64,000 bases of DNA from Bicyclus anynana. Its lineage: Eukaryota > Arthropoda > Insecta > Lepidoptera > Nymphalidae. The notes under the pieces were generated by a model. That model saw only the letters and a list, made by a program, of their open reading frames with translations. It was not told where the DNA came from and did not search any database. Shown here piece after piece: positions 43,590-54,389 of this stretch. Numbering within the stretch: the first letter of the stretch is position 1; the number at the start of each line of letters is the position of its first letter. Made by a program: the position numbers and the translations under genes. The stretch covers positions 11,181,971-11,245,970 of the forward strand of contig NC_069105.1 in assembly GCF_947172395.1 (NCBI RefSeq), in the 5' to 3' direction.

Positions 43590-44085
43590 AACTAGCAGAC
43601 GCCTGGTTTGACCTGTATAGTTCCCGTTCTTGTGGAAATACGGAGATGAAATATAGCCCATGTTATTTGGTGATGATGTAGCTCTATAAAAGTCGTGATA
43701 GCCCAGATATGACTGGTGTGGGTTCGAATCCGGTCCGGTGCATGCATCTCCAACTTTTCAGTTGTGTGCATTTTAAGAAATTAAATATCACGTGTCTCGT
43801 ACCGTGAAGGAAAACGTCGCGAGGAAACCTGCATACCAGAGAATGTTCTCAATTCTCTGCGTATGTGAAGTCTGCCAATCCGCATTGGGCCAGCGTGGTA
43901 GACTAAGGCCTAACCCCTTTCATTCTGAGATGAGACTCGAGCTCAGCAGTGAGTCGAATATGGGTTGATAACGAAGTAGCTCTATAGTGGTGTAAGAATT
44001 TTTAATATCGGTTGAGTAGTTTTTAAGTTAAATCGTAACAATCAAGTTATAAAATTTTACCTCTTTATTATATTAGTTTAAAATA
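43590..44085 (+). mobile_element. Repeat F/G-related copy split by a SINE-B
   Basis: The first part at 43590-43688 (GCAGACGCCTGGTTTGACC ... AATATAGCCCATG) continues after the SINE at 43976 (GTGTAAGAATTTTTAATATCG GTTGAGTAGTTTTTAAG, ending CTCTTTATTATATTAG). The SINE landed in the middle. Confidence 0.7.
43689..43975 (+). mobile_element. SINE-B with 11-bp target duplication
   Basis: Nearly full length, with a small deletion between A and B boxes. GTAGCTCTATA flanks it at 43678-43688 and 43976-43986. Confidence 0.92.
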
Positions 44086-44097
44086 CATATATGTTCT

Positions 44098-44320
44098 GCC
44101 TAATTGTTCTGGTTCAGTGGTTAGCCTATGTGGCTTGGGTCTCGAGATCTTAGGTTCGAGTCTTGAGACACTAAAATACTGAGAATGAAGTTCTTCTGAG
44201 GTTTTCAGTATAAAGTCTCAGCCCAGAGTTGTCACCTTAAAGGCGCCATGGAAGAACAGCCCTTATGGATACAGAAATATGCTGAGTGGAGAGCCTTTTA
44301 GGATCACATCATGCTAGTTC
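44098..44320 (+). mobile_element. SINE-D, tRNA-derived
   Basis: GGTTCAGTGGTTAGCC is the A box and TAGGTTCGAGTCTTGAG the B box. The body has CACTAAAATACTGAGAATGA and TTTTCAGTATAAAGTCTCAG, also found at 45576. Confidence 0.75.
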
Positions 44321-44638
44321 TTACCTATTTTAGTTTTTGTTTTTCCTTCTTTCTTTCTTTTATGTGATGTGTATTCTAAATAGACTTTTCTTTCTTTTCA
44401 TTAGGTATTTAGTAAATAATTTGCTTGATATTAGTGTGATGTATTTACTCGATACAGAACTGAGCAGTACTAGTAGATATGCGTCACAGTGTTCTGTTTG
44501 TTTGGCTTTTAAATCTCCGCACCTGGACTGAATAAATTAAAAACAAAACCAGCCGCTTTTCAGTTGAACAAAGTTTTATGAATTAACCTCGAGATGCAGG
44601 TGATATGCGACAGGTGAGACGTATTATGTAACCTGACG

Positions 44639-44958
44639 GCCTTCGTGGCGCAGTGGTTTGCGCGGTGGATTTACAAAACGGAGGTCCTGGGTTCGATCCC
44701 CGGCTGAGCAGATTAAGATTTTCTTAATTTGTCCAGGTCTGGCTGGTGGGAGGCTTCGGCCGTGGCTAGTTACCACTCTACAGGCAAAGACGTACCGCCA
44801 AGCGATTTAGCGTTCCGGTACGATGCCGTGTAGAAACCGAAAGGGGTGTGGATTTTCATCCTCCTCCTAACAACTTAGCCCGCTTCCATCTTAGACTGCA
44901 TTATCACTTACCATCAGGTGAGATTGTAGTCAAGGGCTAACTTGTAAAGAATAAAAAA
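44639..44958 (+). mobile_element. SINE-A, full-length reference copy
   Basis: GGCCTTCGTGGCGCAGTGGT (A box) and GGGTTCGATCCCCGGC (B box), then the GGCTGGTGGGAGGCTTCGG body, the GTAGTCAAGGGCTAACTTGT end and an A tail. About 320 bp, the best template for other SINE-A copies here. No clear target duplication. Confidence 0.93.
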
Positions 44959-45065
44959 AAACCCCGTTCCGTGAGTACTTATTATTTGGTTAAGATGGCA
45001 TTGATACGGCTAGCTATGGAGAGTACGGTTTTATTCGTTACTTTACTGCAAGAAGGGACCGCGGG

Positions 45066-45354
45066 CGATGGAACGAGCTATGTTAGGAGTATCTCTGCTC
45101 TGGCTGAATCAGAAATGAGGAGATCCGCAGAAGAACCAAAGTCACCGACATAGCTCAACGAGTTGCGAAGCTGAAGTGGCAATGGGCGGGCACATAGTTC
45201 GAAGAGCCGATGGACGTTGAGGTCCCAAAGTGCTGGAATGGCGACCCCGCACTAGAAAGCGCAGTGTTGGTCGACCCCCCACCAGGTGAACTGACGACAT
45301 CAAGCGAGTCGCTGGGATTCGCTCGATGCAGGTGGCTCAGTATCGTGATGTTTG
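45066..45354 (+). pseudogene. RTE LINE C-terminal remnant
   Basis: GCGATGGAACGAGCTATGTTAG through AGATCCGCAGAAGAACCAAAG, GTTGCGAAGCTGAAGTGGCA and CATCAAGCGAGTCGCTGGGA to TATCGTGATGTTTG. Its frames show RRRTKVTDIAQRVAKLKWQ-equivalent DNA with frameshifts. It stops short of the normal LINE terminus, where an inverted piece begins. Confidence 0.82.
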
Positions 45355-45540
45355 TTCAGCTTCTCTACTCGCTAAGTACAGTAGCTCTGGTTCTTCTGCG
45401 CACCTACTCATTTCTGATTCGATCTCGTAGAGAAACTCCAAGCATACCTCGGTCCATCGCTCGCTATGTGACTGAGCCTTCTTATAAGGGCCATAGTTAG
45501 CGACCAAGTCCCGCAAGTCATCACTGGCAACACGCACTGT
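45355..45540 (-). pseudogene. Inverted RTE LINE fragment
   Basis: The minus strand reads GTGTTGCCAGTGATGACTTG, GGTCGCTAACTATGGCCC, then AATCAGAAATGAGTAGGTGC and ends AGAGAAGCTGAA, so it covers the segment upstream of and overlapping the + copy. The junction at 45354/45355 is abrupt. Confidence 0.78.
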
Positions 45541-45575
45541 TAATTACCTACTGTAAATTAAATATTAGAATTTAA

Positions 45576-45757
45576 CTATCTCGATTGTTCAATGGTTAAC
45601 TTATGTGGCTTTACAACCACAAGGTCATGTTGAGCGGTGAAATACTGAGATTCTTTTTGTTTTGAAATTTTCAGTAAAATTTCTCGGGTCGGAATGGTGA
45701 AGTTGATGCTACAATCGTGTGCCCCGGAGAGTAGGTACAATATGGCGATTCGTCCAA
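45576..45757 (+). mobile_element. SINE-D, decayed copy
   Basis: ATTGTTCAATGGTTAACTTATG TGGCTT matches the SINE-D head at 44102, and GAAATACTGAGATTC and TTTTCAGTAAAATTTCTCGGG match its body. The B box is ruined. Confidence 0.6.
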
Positions 45758-45769
45758 GTAGAATATAAT

Positions 45770-46480
45770 ATTTTTTGGTTTTTTGCCTTTGTAATAACGC
45801 TATGGTGGTGTAGAAAAAGAAAATTAAGTATTAGGAAAACCTAAATGCTTCGGATACATACTCTTGGATGAATGGTTATGGTCGGCATCTAGTTAATTTT
45901 AAGTCCGTGATTTACTTCTTCCCTGGAAGAGCTGCCACCAAAAATTGTACTTTGCACTGCTGCTATCAAACAAAAGGCTTAGAAAGCATCGGCCACCATA
46001 CCTTTCAGATAAAAAAACCGCGGTAGTACATCCCCAGACGAGCACCAAAACAAAGCTCATACTCTACTACTAAACTAACAAAACTAAGCTCAAATTGAAA
46101 TGACAAAACATGGCAACACTAAACAAAAACAAACACACAACAACACCAACTATAATGTTTTACATAATCTGCGTACTCATATTCAAAGGAGGTTTTATAT
46201 ATTCAAAGGCTGTCTTTTCAGATGTCCGTCGGTCTGTCAACAACAATAGGCGGGACAAAACATGGAATATTTTCCCATATGGGCGCACAAAACCTCTTTG
46301 TGAAGCGCGCATATCTTTACAAATCGCGTATTCCTTCTTTCAGTATTGTTTCTGTCTTAGCCTTTTTTAGATTTCCTTGTCTTTGGTCATTGTTCGAGAT
46401 AATAATGAGTGTACAAACACTGTGATGCAGGGAAAGGATTAGTAATAATAATACTAAATTAATTACGGGTATATAAATCT
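45770..46480. other. Intron with a small island at 46220-46370
   Basis: The island holds CAACAACAATAGG, GGGACAAAAC and GTATTGTTTC (AACAAT in reverse) words in complex sequence. Two overlapping ORFs (46110, 46222) lack family features. A weak enhancer candidate. Confidence 0.25.
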
Positions 46481-46481
46481 C

Positions 46482-46597
46482 CCGGGATTCGCTGGATGCA
46501 GGTGGCTCAGTATCGTGATGTTTGGAAGTCCCTACAGAAGGCCTATGTCCTGCAGTGGACGCCCATCGGCTGATATGATAATGATGATGATGATGAA
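46482..46597 (+). mobile_element. RTE LINE 3' end
   Basis: GGGATTCGCTGGATGCAGGTG, GATCGTGATGTTTGGAAGTCC-type text, GTGGACGCCCATCGGCTGAT and an ATGATGATG tail. Confidence 0.88.
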
Positions 46598-46608
46598 ATC
46601 TTCCGTGA

Positions 46609-46957
46609 TATCAGCCGTGATAATCCAGTGGATATGACCTCTGTCTCTGGAATCCGGTCCGGGGCATGCACCTCCAACTTTTCAGTTGTGTGCATTTTAA
46701 GAAATTAATTATCACGTGTCTCAAACGGTAAAGGAAAAACATCAAAATTCAAAATTCATTTATTACAATTAGGCTTAGTTTATAAGCACTTTTGAAAAGT
46801 CAGGAGGGTGAGGAAACCTACATACAAGAGAATTTTCTTAGTTCTCTGCGTGTGTGAAGTCTGCCGCATTGGGCCAGCGTGGTAGACTATTGGCCTAACC
46901 CCTCTCATTCTGAGAGGAGACTCGAGCTTAGCAGTGAGCCGAATATGGGTTGATAAT
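46609..46957 (+). mobile_element. SINE-B split by another repeat
   Basis: GCCGTGATAATCCAGTGG head to GGAAAAACATC, then about 60 bp of unrelated sequence, then GTGAGGAAACCTACATACAAG through CAGTGAGCCGAATATGGG. The B box is deleted. Confidence 0.85.
46743..46803 (+). repeat. Dispersed repeat fragment inside SINE-B
   Basis: AAAATTCATTTATTACAATT, AGGCTTAGTTTATAAGCACT, TTTGAAAAGTCAGG resembles the fragment at 12017 (ACACTTTTGAAACGTCAAGT) and is typical lepidopteran repeat text. Confidence 0.65.
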
Positions 46958-46959
46958 AA

Positions 46960-48640
46960 TATAAATCTCAGTGGGTCAATGGGTCAGTTATAGCCCAGTC
47001 TTTAGGTGTATGGTGACTGTGGTATGCACTTCATAGATACAAAGATGCATTGTCTACCCTGAGTATTCATTACTAATAGATATCCTGCGGTTTCACGGGA
47101 ATACACTCGCAAATAATGTGGCTTTTTATTGGTAAAAGAATTTAAAAATTGGTGCATTAAATTCAGAGTTTGCCCACTGAAAACTCACATTCCTCCTCTT
47201 TAAAACATTAGTATAGACCTGTTTTGGAAATGGAATTTTCCATTTTGTTCGTGAGTAAAGTGCTTACATTAATTAATAACCTACTTAAGTAATTTCAGTG
47301 AAAATAATTTCAGTGATTAAAAATAATTATTATTTATTACTTAAAAACAAGTGTTTTAATTATGCAACAATCATATTTATTAACTTTATTTTTATCAAAA
47401 ATTACCTAAATGTTTCCGTTTCCAAAAATATCTTACCCCGGTTTCAAAAATGCACTAGTTATTAATGTAATATTGAAAAAAATAATATTAAAATACGTTA
47501 TTTATTATCATTTCAATAGAATCGTGTATTAACTGGAAGTAAATTTTGATATCTTGATACACTTCGATGTCAAAAATTTTACTTAATTTTGTCATTTAAT
47601 CAACATTTCCATATTAATTATGTTGGCACTTTCGAAAAAGGCTTTAGCAAATGATATTTATTATCCTAAATTATTGTAATAATTTAAGATAAATGTAATC
47701 GTTGCAATTTCTTATGAAGTTATCATATCTTAATATGAGACAATTATTGGTTTATTTATAAAACACTTTATAAATTCTATATTTAAAGCGCATTGAATGT
47801 TACACAATAAATTTATTTTTAAATCACATTATGAATAATTATCTTCGTTAATTATGTACCTAATTTAGTTCTTGAACTGATTTTATCTCGGTTTAAAAAA
47901 TATTTTGAATTTATTCGTACTTTCATTAACATTAATTAATTAAGGTAATCGAAAACTGGTTTTGTTTACTATGGTGAAGTTGTGTCTACAGAAAGGTTTG
48001 AAAAAAGCTTGGGAAACTTTTGGAATTATTCAATTTTCTGATTTGACATTTTAATAACTTTTGGTATTTTATATATCGTATACCAAAACTACTAAAATTC
48101 AGAACAGAAAATCGCAGTCCATCTTCTTCTTCTTCGCCTTCTTAATAGAAGAAAATTAAGCATTGATCCATAATAGAGGAAAAGATAGCATAGGTCATAG
48201 ACCCACGTGGTGGTAAAAGAGAGAGCGAAAAAAAAAATAAAAAAGAAATTGTAATAATTTTAAAAGTGTATTGTAAATTCTAAGTAGGTATATTAGCTTT
48301 AAAATAAATGAATTTCGAGTCAAGCTTATCGCATATTTAGACTCTAAAATTGTATTTTATTAGACAAAGTAATTACTCATTAATATTTCGATAAATCTTG
48401 CTTCATCTTACTAAAACAATAACTAAACTAAACGGCTATTGTAAATTGTTAATTTCAATCTAACAAGTAGGACATTTTCAATTAATCACAATTAAAAGTT
48501 CATTTGGTAAAGCGGAATTTTACCTAAACTATACATTCAAATATTTAACTCAACTGAGCTATGTTTAAAAAAAAATGTCATTGATATTTAAACTGCAGCA
48601 CGGCTACATTTACTCCCTTCACAGTGAGAACATCGCAGAT
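46960..48640. other. Repeat-poor AT-rich intron
   Basis: No recognised element and no plausible gene across about 1.7 kb. Confidence 0.45.
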
Positions 48641-48850
48641 ATGTGCAAAACCTTTTTTGTTCTTACGTTTAATGATTCCGCTGGCACGACAATACGCCGC
48701 GACCGTCGACAAAGAAGTGAGTTGAGCCGCATAGACAACGAGCGGGGGTTTTGTCCCGACCATAGACAAAGGGCCTTTCATCCGCGAGACAATGGCGACC
48801 TGTCTTTACCTCATTTATCATAGAGCCAGGTTACTTTCATCCAATAATTA
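48640..48850. promoter_or_regulatory. Island with a cluster of Sox-type motifs
   Basis: Unique GC-richer sequence. + strand ACAATA (48689), ACAAAG (48709), ACAACG (48735), ACAAAG (48766) and ACAATG (48789) lie within 106 bp. Sox HMG domains prefer ACAAT/ACAAAG cores. Opposing ORFs of 82 and 67 codons are unremarkable. Enhancer status is inference. Confidence 0.3.
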
Positions 48851-50970
48851 CAATGTACGCACATCCTCCAACGAGTCTCGAGTAGAAATTAATTACGAAA
48901 CTCCTCGACACTTCTCATTCCTTTGTAGAGGTAATAAAGTATTTAATCTCGGATCCGTGGGTAGTTTAATGTGTTTAATGTGCTTCCACAAATTCTGCGC
49001 CAGCCACTATGTCATAACTAGCGTCCAAAAACATTAAATCAAGAATTATAGGCGCGATCAAATCACACATAATGTCCCCAACACACTAGGAAACAACGCA
49101 TTGGGAATAATTAGTAGGCGACGATGACGTCTCGGCGATAAAATACCTATAAGTTGTGTCAGGTAAAAAGAGCACTGATTTTTTATATACGGGTACATGT
49201 CAATACTTTTGCTTTCTCTGGCTCAAGTAGACGTTGCTTTTTAGGTTGGATTAGATGGAATTTCCAGCTTGTATCCTTTTTTAGGCTAATATAAAAAAAT
49301 GCACTGAGGGCAAAGACGTTTATTGTGTTATATTTAATTTTAGTGGCTTATGGGAGAGCCGAGCTTAAGAAACATCACTGGCCAAATAAAAACTCTAAAC
49401 TTGCAATATTTCTATAAGTACTCAGAAAGACAGACAAGATTTAAACTGTTTAACTTCTGCAAAAAATAATTCTCTTAAAGTAGTTAGACTGATATGCCAA
49501 CACCGTGGTCAAACTAATGCATTAAAGGTGTTACTATTTTCCTAGCGCACTTTTCACGTGCCATCGAATATACGTATTCTATTAATTCAAAAAAGGAATG
49601 CCATTTAAAAAAGTACGCATTTGAAAAAGAACAAACACCAACTGAAATAAGATCTCGGCTGTGTGCTGTATTTTTGGAGACGCGGCGTTTGAAACCGGTT
49701 TAAGTTTCGGGGTCCCACATCATTCGAATTACGAGCTAGCATTAAGTGGAGGCGACATTAGTATAAGATAATAATTCTTAGAATCACGTTACACTCATTA
49801 TAAGGTGAGAAATGGTACGGATCTCGAAATTGGTAATTTCCAGTCCGCTCCCCCAATGGTATTGGTATAAGAGTGCTTACACACGAAATGTTGACGATAT
49901 TGTGAATTGTAATTGTGACGGTTACCGTTGTCACGGTTAATGGTACTGTGGATAATGTGGTTCTACGGCGTTGTAGGTATATGTAAAATACATAAGAAAA
50001 AACTACTATCATTTGGCTATTACCCGACCATTTACTTAGCCATTTAAAGTTTTTAGTTTGTTAGATATAATACTTGAATTTTTTATTAAAAAAAAAAAGT
50101 TTTTTTTTAAATTCATAGTAATTTTTTGGATCGTACTCTACAAAAAAAAATCTACCAATTAGTAAATACGGATAAAAAATTACTGTACAATGTACTTATG
50201 CAATAGAATAACAGAACATGACAATATGTTTAAATTAAAAAATCAAGATACAAAATTAAATTGTAGAATGTGTTGTAGACATAAATATAAGTTTGTTTTA
50301 ATTGTTGCCACCAAATCGTTGCTATTTTTTTTCTATTGTAAAGTACCAATTTGGTACTTCATAAAACTACGATCTAGCCTACTTATGTGACTAATTAGTA
50401 ATTTAACTTTAACCTAAGCTTATAGTATATTATTATTATACTAAGATAATGTCCAATAACTTAATCTTAGTCTTTCACTAACTATTACGTCTTTAGGTCA
50501 CTTTGTTCACGTGATCTTCCACAAATCGTTGCTAATGAAAAAGTATTTTATTTATAATTATTTATTACTATTGAAAAAACTCCGATACTTAATTATCAGT
50601 CGATTATTATTACTTACAGTCACTTTCATACAGTCACAGCCAGGCTACGAGTAATTTCAACGGTAACCGTTGACTATATCAACGGCAAGGTTTGTCTGTA
50701 AGCACCTTTACTTGTAACTTCGTTTGTTTCGTTTTCTCAGGCTTTCTGGAATCCGTCCAGTGTTCGAGTTTCATTATTACGGTAAAGAGTACATCGTTCG
50801 GATATGCCTCTATGTAATACGAAACTGTCCCTTATCAATGCTTGTGAGCGATAAATAAAATATATTATTTTGGATGACTTTTTGATCTGATTGTACCATT
50901 TTACGACGCGATTATACAGTGAGATGTTATTACCTCTAGAGTATATACAGAAGGGTTTAAAAATAATAAT
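48851..50970. other. Repeat-poor intron
   Basis: AT-rich with A and T runs. A stretch with several GTAACCGT/ACGGTT words lies at 49917-49945 and again at 50660. No gene or element recognised. Confidence 0.4.
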
Positions 50971-50973
50971 AAT

Positions 50974-51166
50974 CAATACTAATATATAAAGCTGAAGAGT
51001 TTGTTTGTTTGGTTGAACGCGCTAATCTCAGAAACTACTGGTCCGATTTGAAAAATTCTTTGAGTGTTACATAGCCCATTTATCGAGGAGGGCTATAGGC
51101 TATATATTATCCCAGTACTCTTATGGGAACGGAAACCATGCGAGTGAAACCGCGTGGCGTCAGCTA
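50974..51166 (-). mobile_element. Repeat F, full length
   Basis: In reverse: AGCTGACGCCACGCGGTTTC to CTTTATATATTAGTATT. Confidence 0.87.
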
Positions 51167-51528
51167 TTTTTAAAATAAAAACGAAGTAACTATACCAATT
51201 AAATATATTCCCTTTGCCCGAAAAATATGGCGGAAGGCTGAAAGGGTAGAACACCAACGCAATGAAGACAGGAGCTATTTAGCCGGTTGAAGTTCAGTAC
51301 CCAGATAATGATGTCATCGAGGATTTTCTTCTTCTGAAGAAAAAACATGAATAGTATTTGTGGACGAAAAATTGGACAAAAATTCAACCTTTTTCTTAAG
51401 TTGGTTAACGATTGATAGCAAATGCTAAACAAATAATGAATGATCACTAAACCGGAAGTTGATTGCAGCGACCGGATATTCTAACACAATTATTGTTGTT
51501 TTCCGGCATAATTATCTTTATTACAAAG

Positions 51529-51723
51529 ACTAGCTGACGCCGCGCGGTTTTCCCCGCGTGGTTCCCTTTCCCGTAGGAATACAGAGAAAATATATAGCCT
51601 ATAGCCTTCCTCGATAAATGGGCTATCTAACACTAGATGAATTTTTCAAATCGGAGCAGTAGTTCCTGAGATTAGCGCGTTCAATCAAACAAACTCTTCA
51701 GCTTTATAATATTAGTATATATA
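51529..51723 (+). mobile_element. Repeat F, full length
   Basis: ACTAGCTGACGCCGCGCGG to CTTTATAATATTAGTATATA, followed by a TAGATAGATA tail. Confidence 0.9.
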
Positions 51724-51824
51724 GATAGATAACGTAATAAAACAAAAATTAAAAATGCAAGTAAAAATACGCCTTTCCTTTAATAAGGAGTTTGTGTTTA
51801 AATATAAATTTGTTAAAAAAAAAC

Positions 51825-51985
51825 AAAAGATCGCACGCCGAGGCGGCAACGCAAAGGGAGCTGCGAGTCGGAAGCCGTTTAAAGCGATTGAAGCGCTTGA
51901 GCAAGGGACGCTGTATTGCCGTTGTTCCGGGAGTGCACTTGTTCGCTAATTGTTTGCGGAAAGGGTTCCTCAAGTATTGTTACTG
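51825..51985. promoter_or_regulatory. GC-rich unique island between two repeat F copies
   Basis: About 150 bp with GCCGAGGCGGCAACGC, GCCGTTGTTCC and CTAATTGTTTGCGG words, and open frames on both strands. A non-coding functional block is more likely than a gene; unproven. Confidence 0.22.
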
Positions 51986-52028
51986 AGTTTGTACGGTCAG
52001 CAAAAATATTCCATAATCAATATATTAC

Positions 52029-52231
52029 AAACTAGCTGACGCCGCGCGGTTTCACCCGCGTGGTTCCCGTTCCCGTAGGAATACCGGGATAATATAGCCT
52101 ATAACCATCATCGATAAATGGGCTATCTAACACTGAAAGAATTTTTCAAATCGGACCAGTAGTACCTGAGATTAGCGCGTTCAATCAAACAAACAAACAA
52201 ACTCTTCAGCTTTATAATATTAGTATAGATA
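52029..52231 (+). mobile_element. Repeat F, best preserved copy
   Basis: AACTAGCTGACGCCGCGCGG, GGGCTATCTAACACTGAAAG and CTTTATAATATTAGTATAGA all intact, about 200 bp. It is a good reference for the family. Confidence 0.92.
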
Positions 52232-52382
52232 AATAAAATTAGGTACCTATAGTGTCTGTCTGTAATTTCAAAATATTTTTTTTTCACGATATTTAAACAC
52301 AAACAAACATAATTTTAAATTTTTTGTATGGCTGTCTATTTGTCTGGGCTAATCTCTGGAACAGCTGAACCGATTTTAATAG

Positions 52383-52419
52383 GTTGCTCAATGACTTTCA
52401 CTGGAAGACATTGAGCAAC
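52383..52419. repeat. 11-bp hairpin in repeat debris
   Basis: GTTGCTCAATG and its exact complement flank ACTTTCACTGGAAGA. It sits in a worn dispersed repeat (CTGGGCTAATCTCTGGAAC). Confidence 0.65.
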
Positions 52420-52433
52420 GTATGTCATGTCAT

Positions 52434-52597
52434 TAGCATCCCATATTCGGCTCACTGTTGAGCACGAGTCTCCTCGCAGAATGAGGGGGGTTAGACCAAT
52501 AGTCCACCACGCTGGTCCAATGCGGATTGGCAGAATTCACACATTTAGATGATTAAGAAAATTCTCAGGTAAGTAGACAAGTTTCCTCACCATAGAT
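52434..52597 (-). mobile_element. SINE-B 3' half
   Basis: Reverse of CCCATATTCGGCTCACTG ... CCACGCTGGTCCAATGCGGA ... TTTCCTCACC. The head is missing. Confidence 0.85.
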
Positions 52598-52637
52598 AGG
52601 AAAATATTGGCTACTAGCAGACTTCCGCGACTTCGTC

Positions 52638-52687
52638 GTCATCAACCCATATTCGGCTCACTGCTGAGCTCGAGTCTCCTCTCAGAA
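52638..52687 (-). mobile_element. SINE-B 3' terminal scrap
   Basis: Reverse of ATCAACCCATATTCGGCTCA, CTGCTGAGCTCGAGTCTCCT, CTCAGAAC. It ends exactly where the next hairpin begins. Confidence 0.8.
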
Positions 52688-52760
52688 CCACGGGATTTGT
52701 GAAAAACTGAATTTCCGCGACTTCATCCGCGTGAAATTCAGTTTATCACAAATCCCGTGG
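52688..52760. repeat. Hairpin made from repeat G sequence
   Basis: CCACGGGATTTGTGAAAAAC, TGAATTT pairs with AAATTCAGTTTATCACAAAT, CCCGTGG around CCGCGACTTCATCCGCG. The right arm is normal repeat G order (GTGAAATTCAGTTT.TCACAAATCCCG). The left arm is an inverted copy of it. Confidence 0.8.
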
Positions 52761-52860
52761 GATACATTGATTTTTCCGGGGTTAAAAGTACATTATATGT
52801 TGTTCTAAACCCCTATTTTCCAGAGATTATTTCAGACAAACAGACTGAAGAAGTTGTTAA
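52715..52860 (+). mobile_element. Repeat G, 5' part
   Basis: TTCCGCGACTTCATCCGCG, GTGAAATTCAGTTTATCACA, AATCCCGTGGGATACATTG, ATTTTTCCGGGGTTAAAAG, matching 56612. Confidence 0.75.
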
Positions 52861-53460
52861 AAAAGCTTGTTTGTGCTTTGGTAAAATACGCTTAATTTTT
52901 TTTAACGTTTTAAAACTAACACTAACACCTTCCTGAGGGTAATTAGCGAAAAGTATGACTGTCCCATACTGAGGCACTGGATGCACACACATACCTGCGC
53001 GCCCGGTGTGTCAGTATGTAGGGGTAGATATCTTAAGTAAGTATTATACCTAAATATGTTATTATTTCTATTTTTAATTTTGTTTTTTGGATGTATTTAC
53101 TTTACTAACATATAATTTAAGCTATTGTCTTTTTTTGTACACTAACAACTATGGGTCAAGGCATGAAATAAACATATTTTTTTTTTATTTTTTTTTTGCT
53201 GACGTTCCATATGCGCATTTCGTGCAATTTTTCTCTAATTAAAATTATTACGATTGTCGTTATGTGCGTTTGTTGTGGCCCGTGACGCGTGCCTTTTTGA
53301 GCCCACTCGTGCTGTTTAGTGCCCGTGTTTACCCTTGCTCCCCTCATAATGGACCGACTTCACGAAGGTTTCCATAGATATTGTTATTTCCTTTTTTTTT
53401 GCCCATTTACCCACCTGCTGAAGGAGGGTTATGTATTGAGGACAGCCGATAGTGAGACAA
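52861..53460. other. Intron without recognised features
   Basis: The opposing short ORFs at 53156 and 53319 show no family features. Confidence 0.4.
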
Positions 53461-53479
53461 TGACAGTGATGTGGATAGT

Positions 53480-53623
53480 GAGCCGTGATAGCCCAGTGGA
53501 TATGACCTCTACCTCCGATTCCGTTCGAATACGGTCCGAGACATGCAGCTTTTCCGTTATGTGCATTTTAAAGAATTAAATATCACTTGTTTCAAACGGT
53601 GAAGGAACCTGCATACCAGAGAA
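53480..53623 (+). mobile_element. SINE-B, 3'-deleted member of a tandem pair
   Basis: AGCCGTGATAGCCCAGTGG to ACCAGAGAAT, with the B box damaged. Preceded by CAGTGATGTGGATAGT (53464-53479) and followed by ATGTGGACAG. Confidence 0.87.
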
Positions 53624-53669
53624 TATGTGGACAGCGGCTAGTATTACAGTGCCAGTGATGTGGATAGTC

Positions 53670-53949
53670 AGCCGTGATAGCCCAGTGGATATGACCTCTG
53701 CCTCCGATTCCGGAGGATGTGAGTTCGAATCCGATCCGAGACATGCAACTTTTCAGTTATGTGCATTTTAAGAAAACAAATATCACGTGTTTCAAACGGT
53801 GAAGAAAAACCATCGTGAGGAAACCTGCACACCAGAGAATTTTCTTAATTCTCTGCGTGTGTGAAGTCTGCCAATCCGCATTAGGCCAGCGTGGTGGACT
53901 AACCCGAGACTCGAGTTCAGCAGTGAGCCGAATATGGGTTCATAATGAT
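53670..53949 (+). mobile_element. SINE-B, second member of the tandem pair
   Basis: Near full length. Preceded by the same CAGTGATGTGGATAGT (53653-53668) and followed by GATGTGGACAG (53950-53960). Confidence 0.9.
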
Positions 53950-53994
53950 GATGTGGACAGATTACTATACGATATAATAGCCATGCTCATATTG

Positions 53995-54120
53995 TGAAAG
54001 CTGTCAGTCCATGACATGCTACAAGTTCCAAGCTAGCTCTGTTTCTAATAGTTTTTTACCTGTCAGTCCATGACATGCTCCAAGTTCCAGGATAGCTAGT
54101 CTTTCTAATAGTTTTGTACC
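53995..54120. repeat. Short tandem duplication, about 60-bp unit
   Basis: CTGTCAGTCCATGACATGCT.CAAGTTCCA and TTTCTAATAGTTTT.TACC occur twice in succession (from 54000 and 54061). Confidence 0.85.
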
Positions 54121-54121
54121 A

Positions 54122-54389
54122 TAGTCACCGTCATAGCTCAAGGAAGCTGAAGTGGCAATGGGCGGGGCACATAGTTCGAAGAGCCGATGGACGTTGGGGT
54201 CCTAAGGTGCTGGAATTGCGACCCTGCAGTAGAAAGCCCAGGATCGACCCCCTCCAGATAGACTGACGACATCAAGCGAGTCGCAGGGATACGCTGGATA
54301 CAGGCGGCTCATGATCGTGATGTTTGGAAGTCCCTACAAAAGGCCTATGTCCTGTAGTGACGTCCATCGGCTGATATGATGATGATATT
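54122..54389 (+). pseudogene. RTE LINE C-terminal remnant
   Basis: GTCACCGTCATAGCTCAAGGA, AAGCTGAAGTGGCAATGGGC, CATCAAGCGAGTCGCAGGGA, GATCGTGATGTTTGGAAGTC, CGTCCATCGGCTGATATGAT. Several small deletions break the frame. Confidence 0.87.

Noticed and set aside
44639..44700. tRNA-like A and B boxes
   Set aside because: They are the head of SINE-A, with the repeated body attached. The same head occurs at 40300 in reverse.
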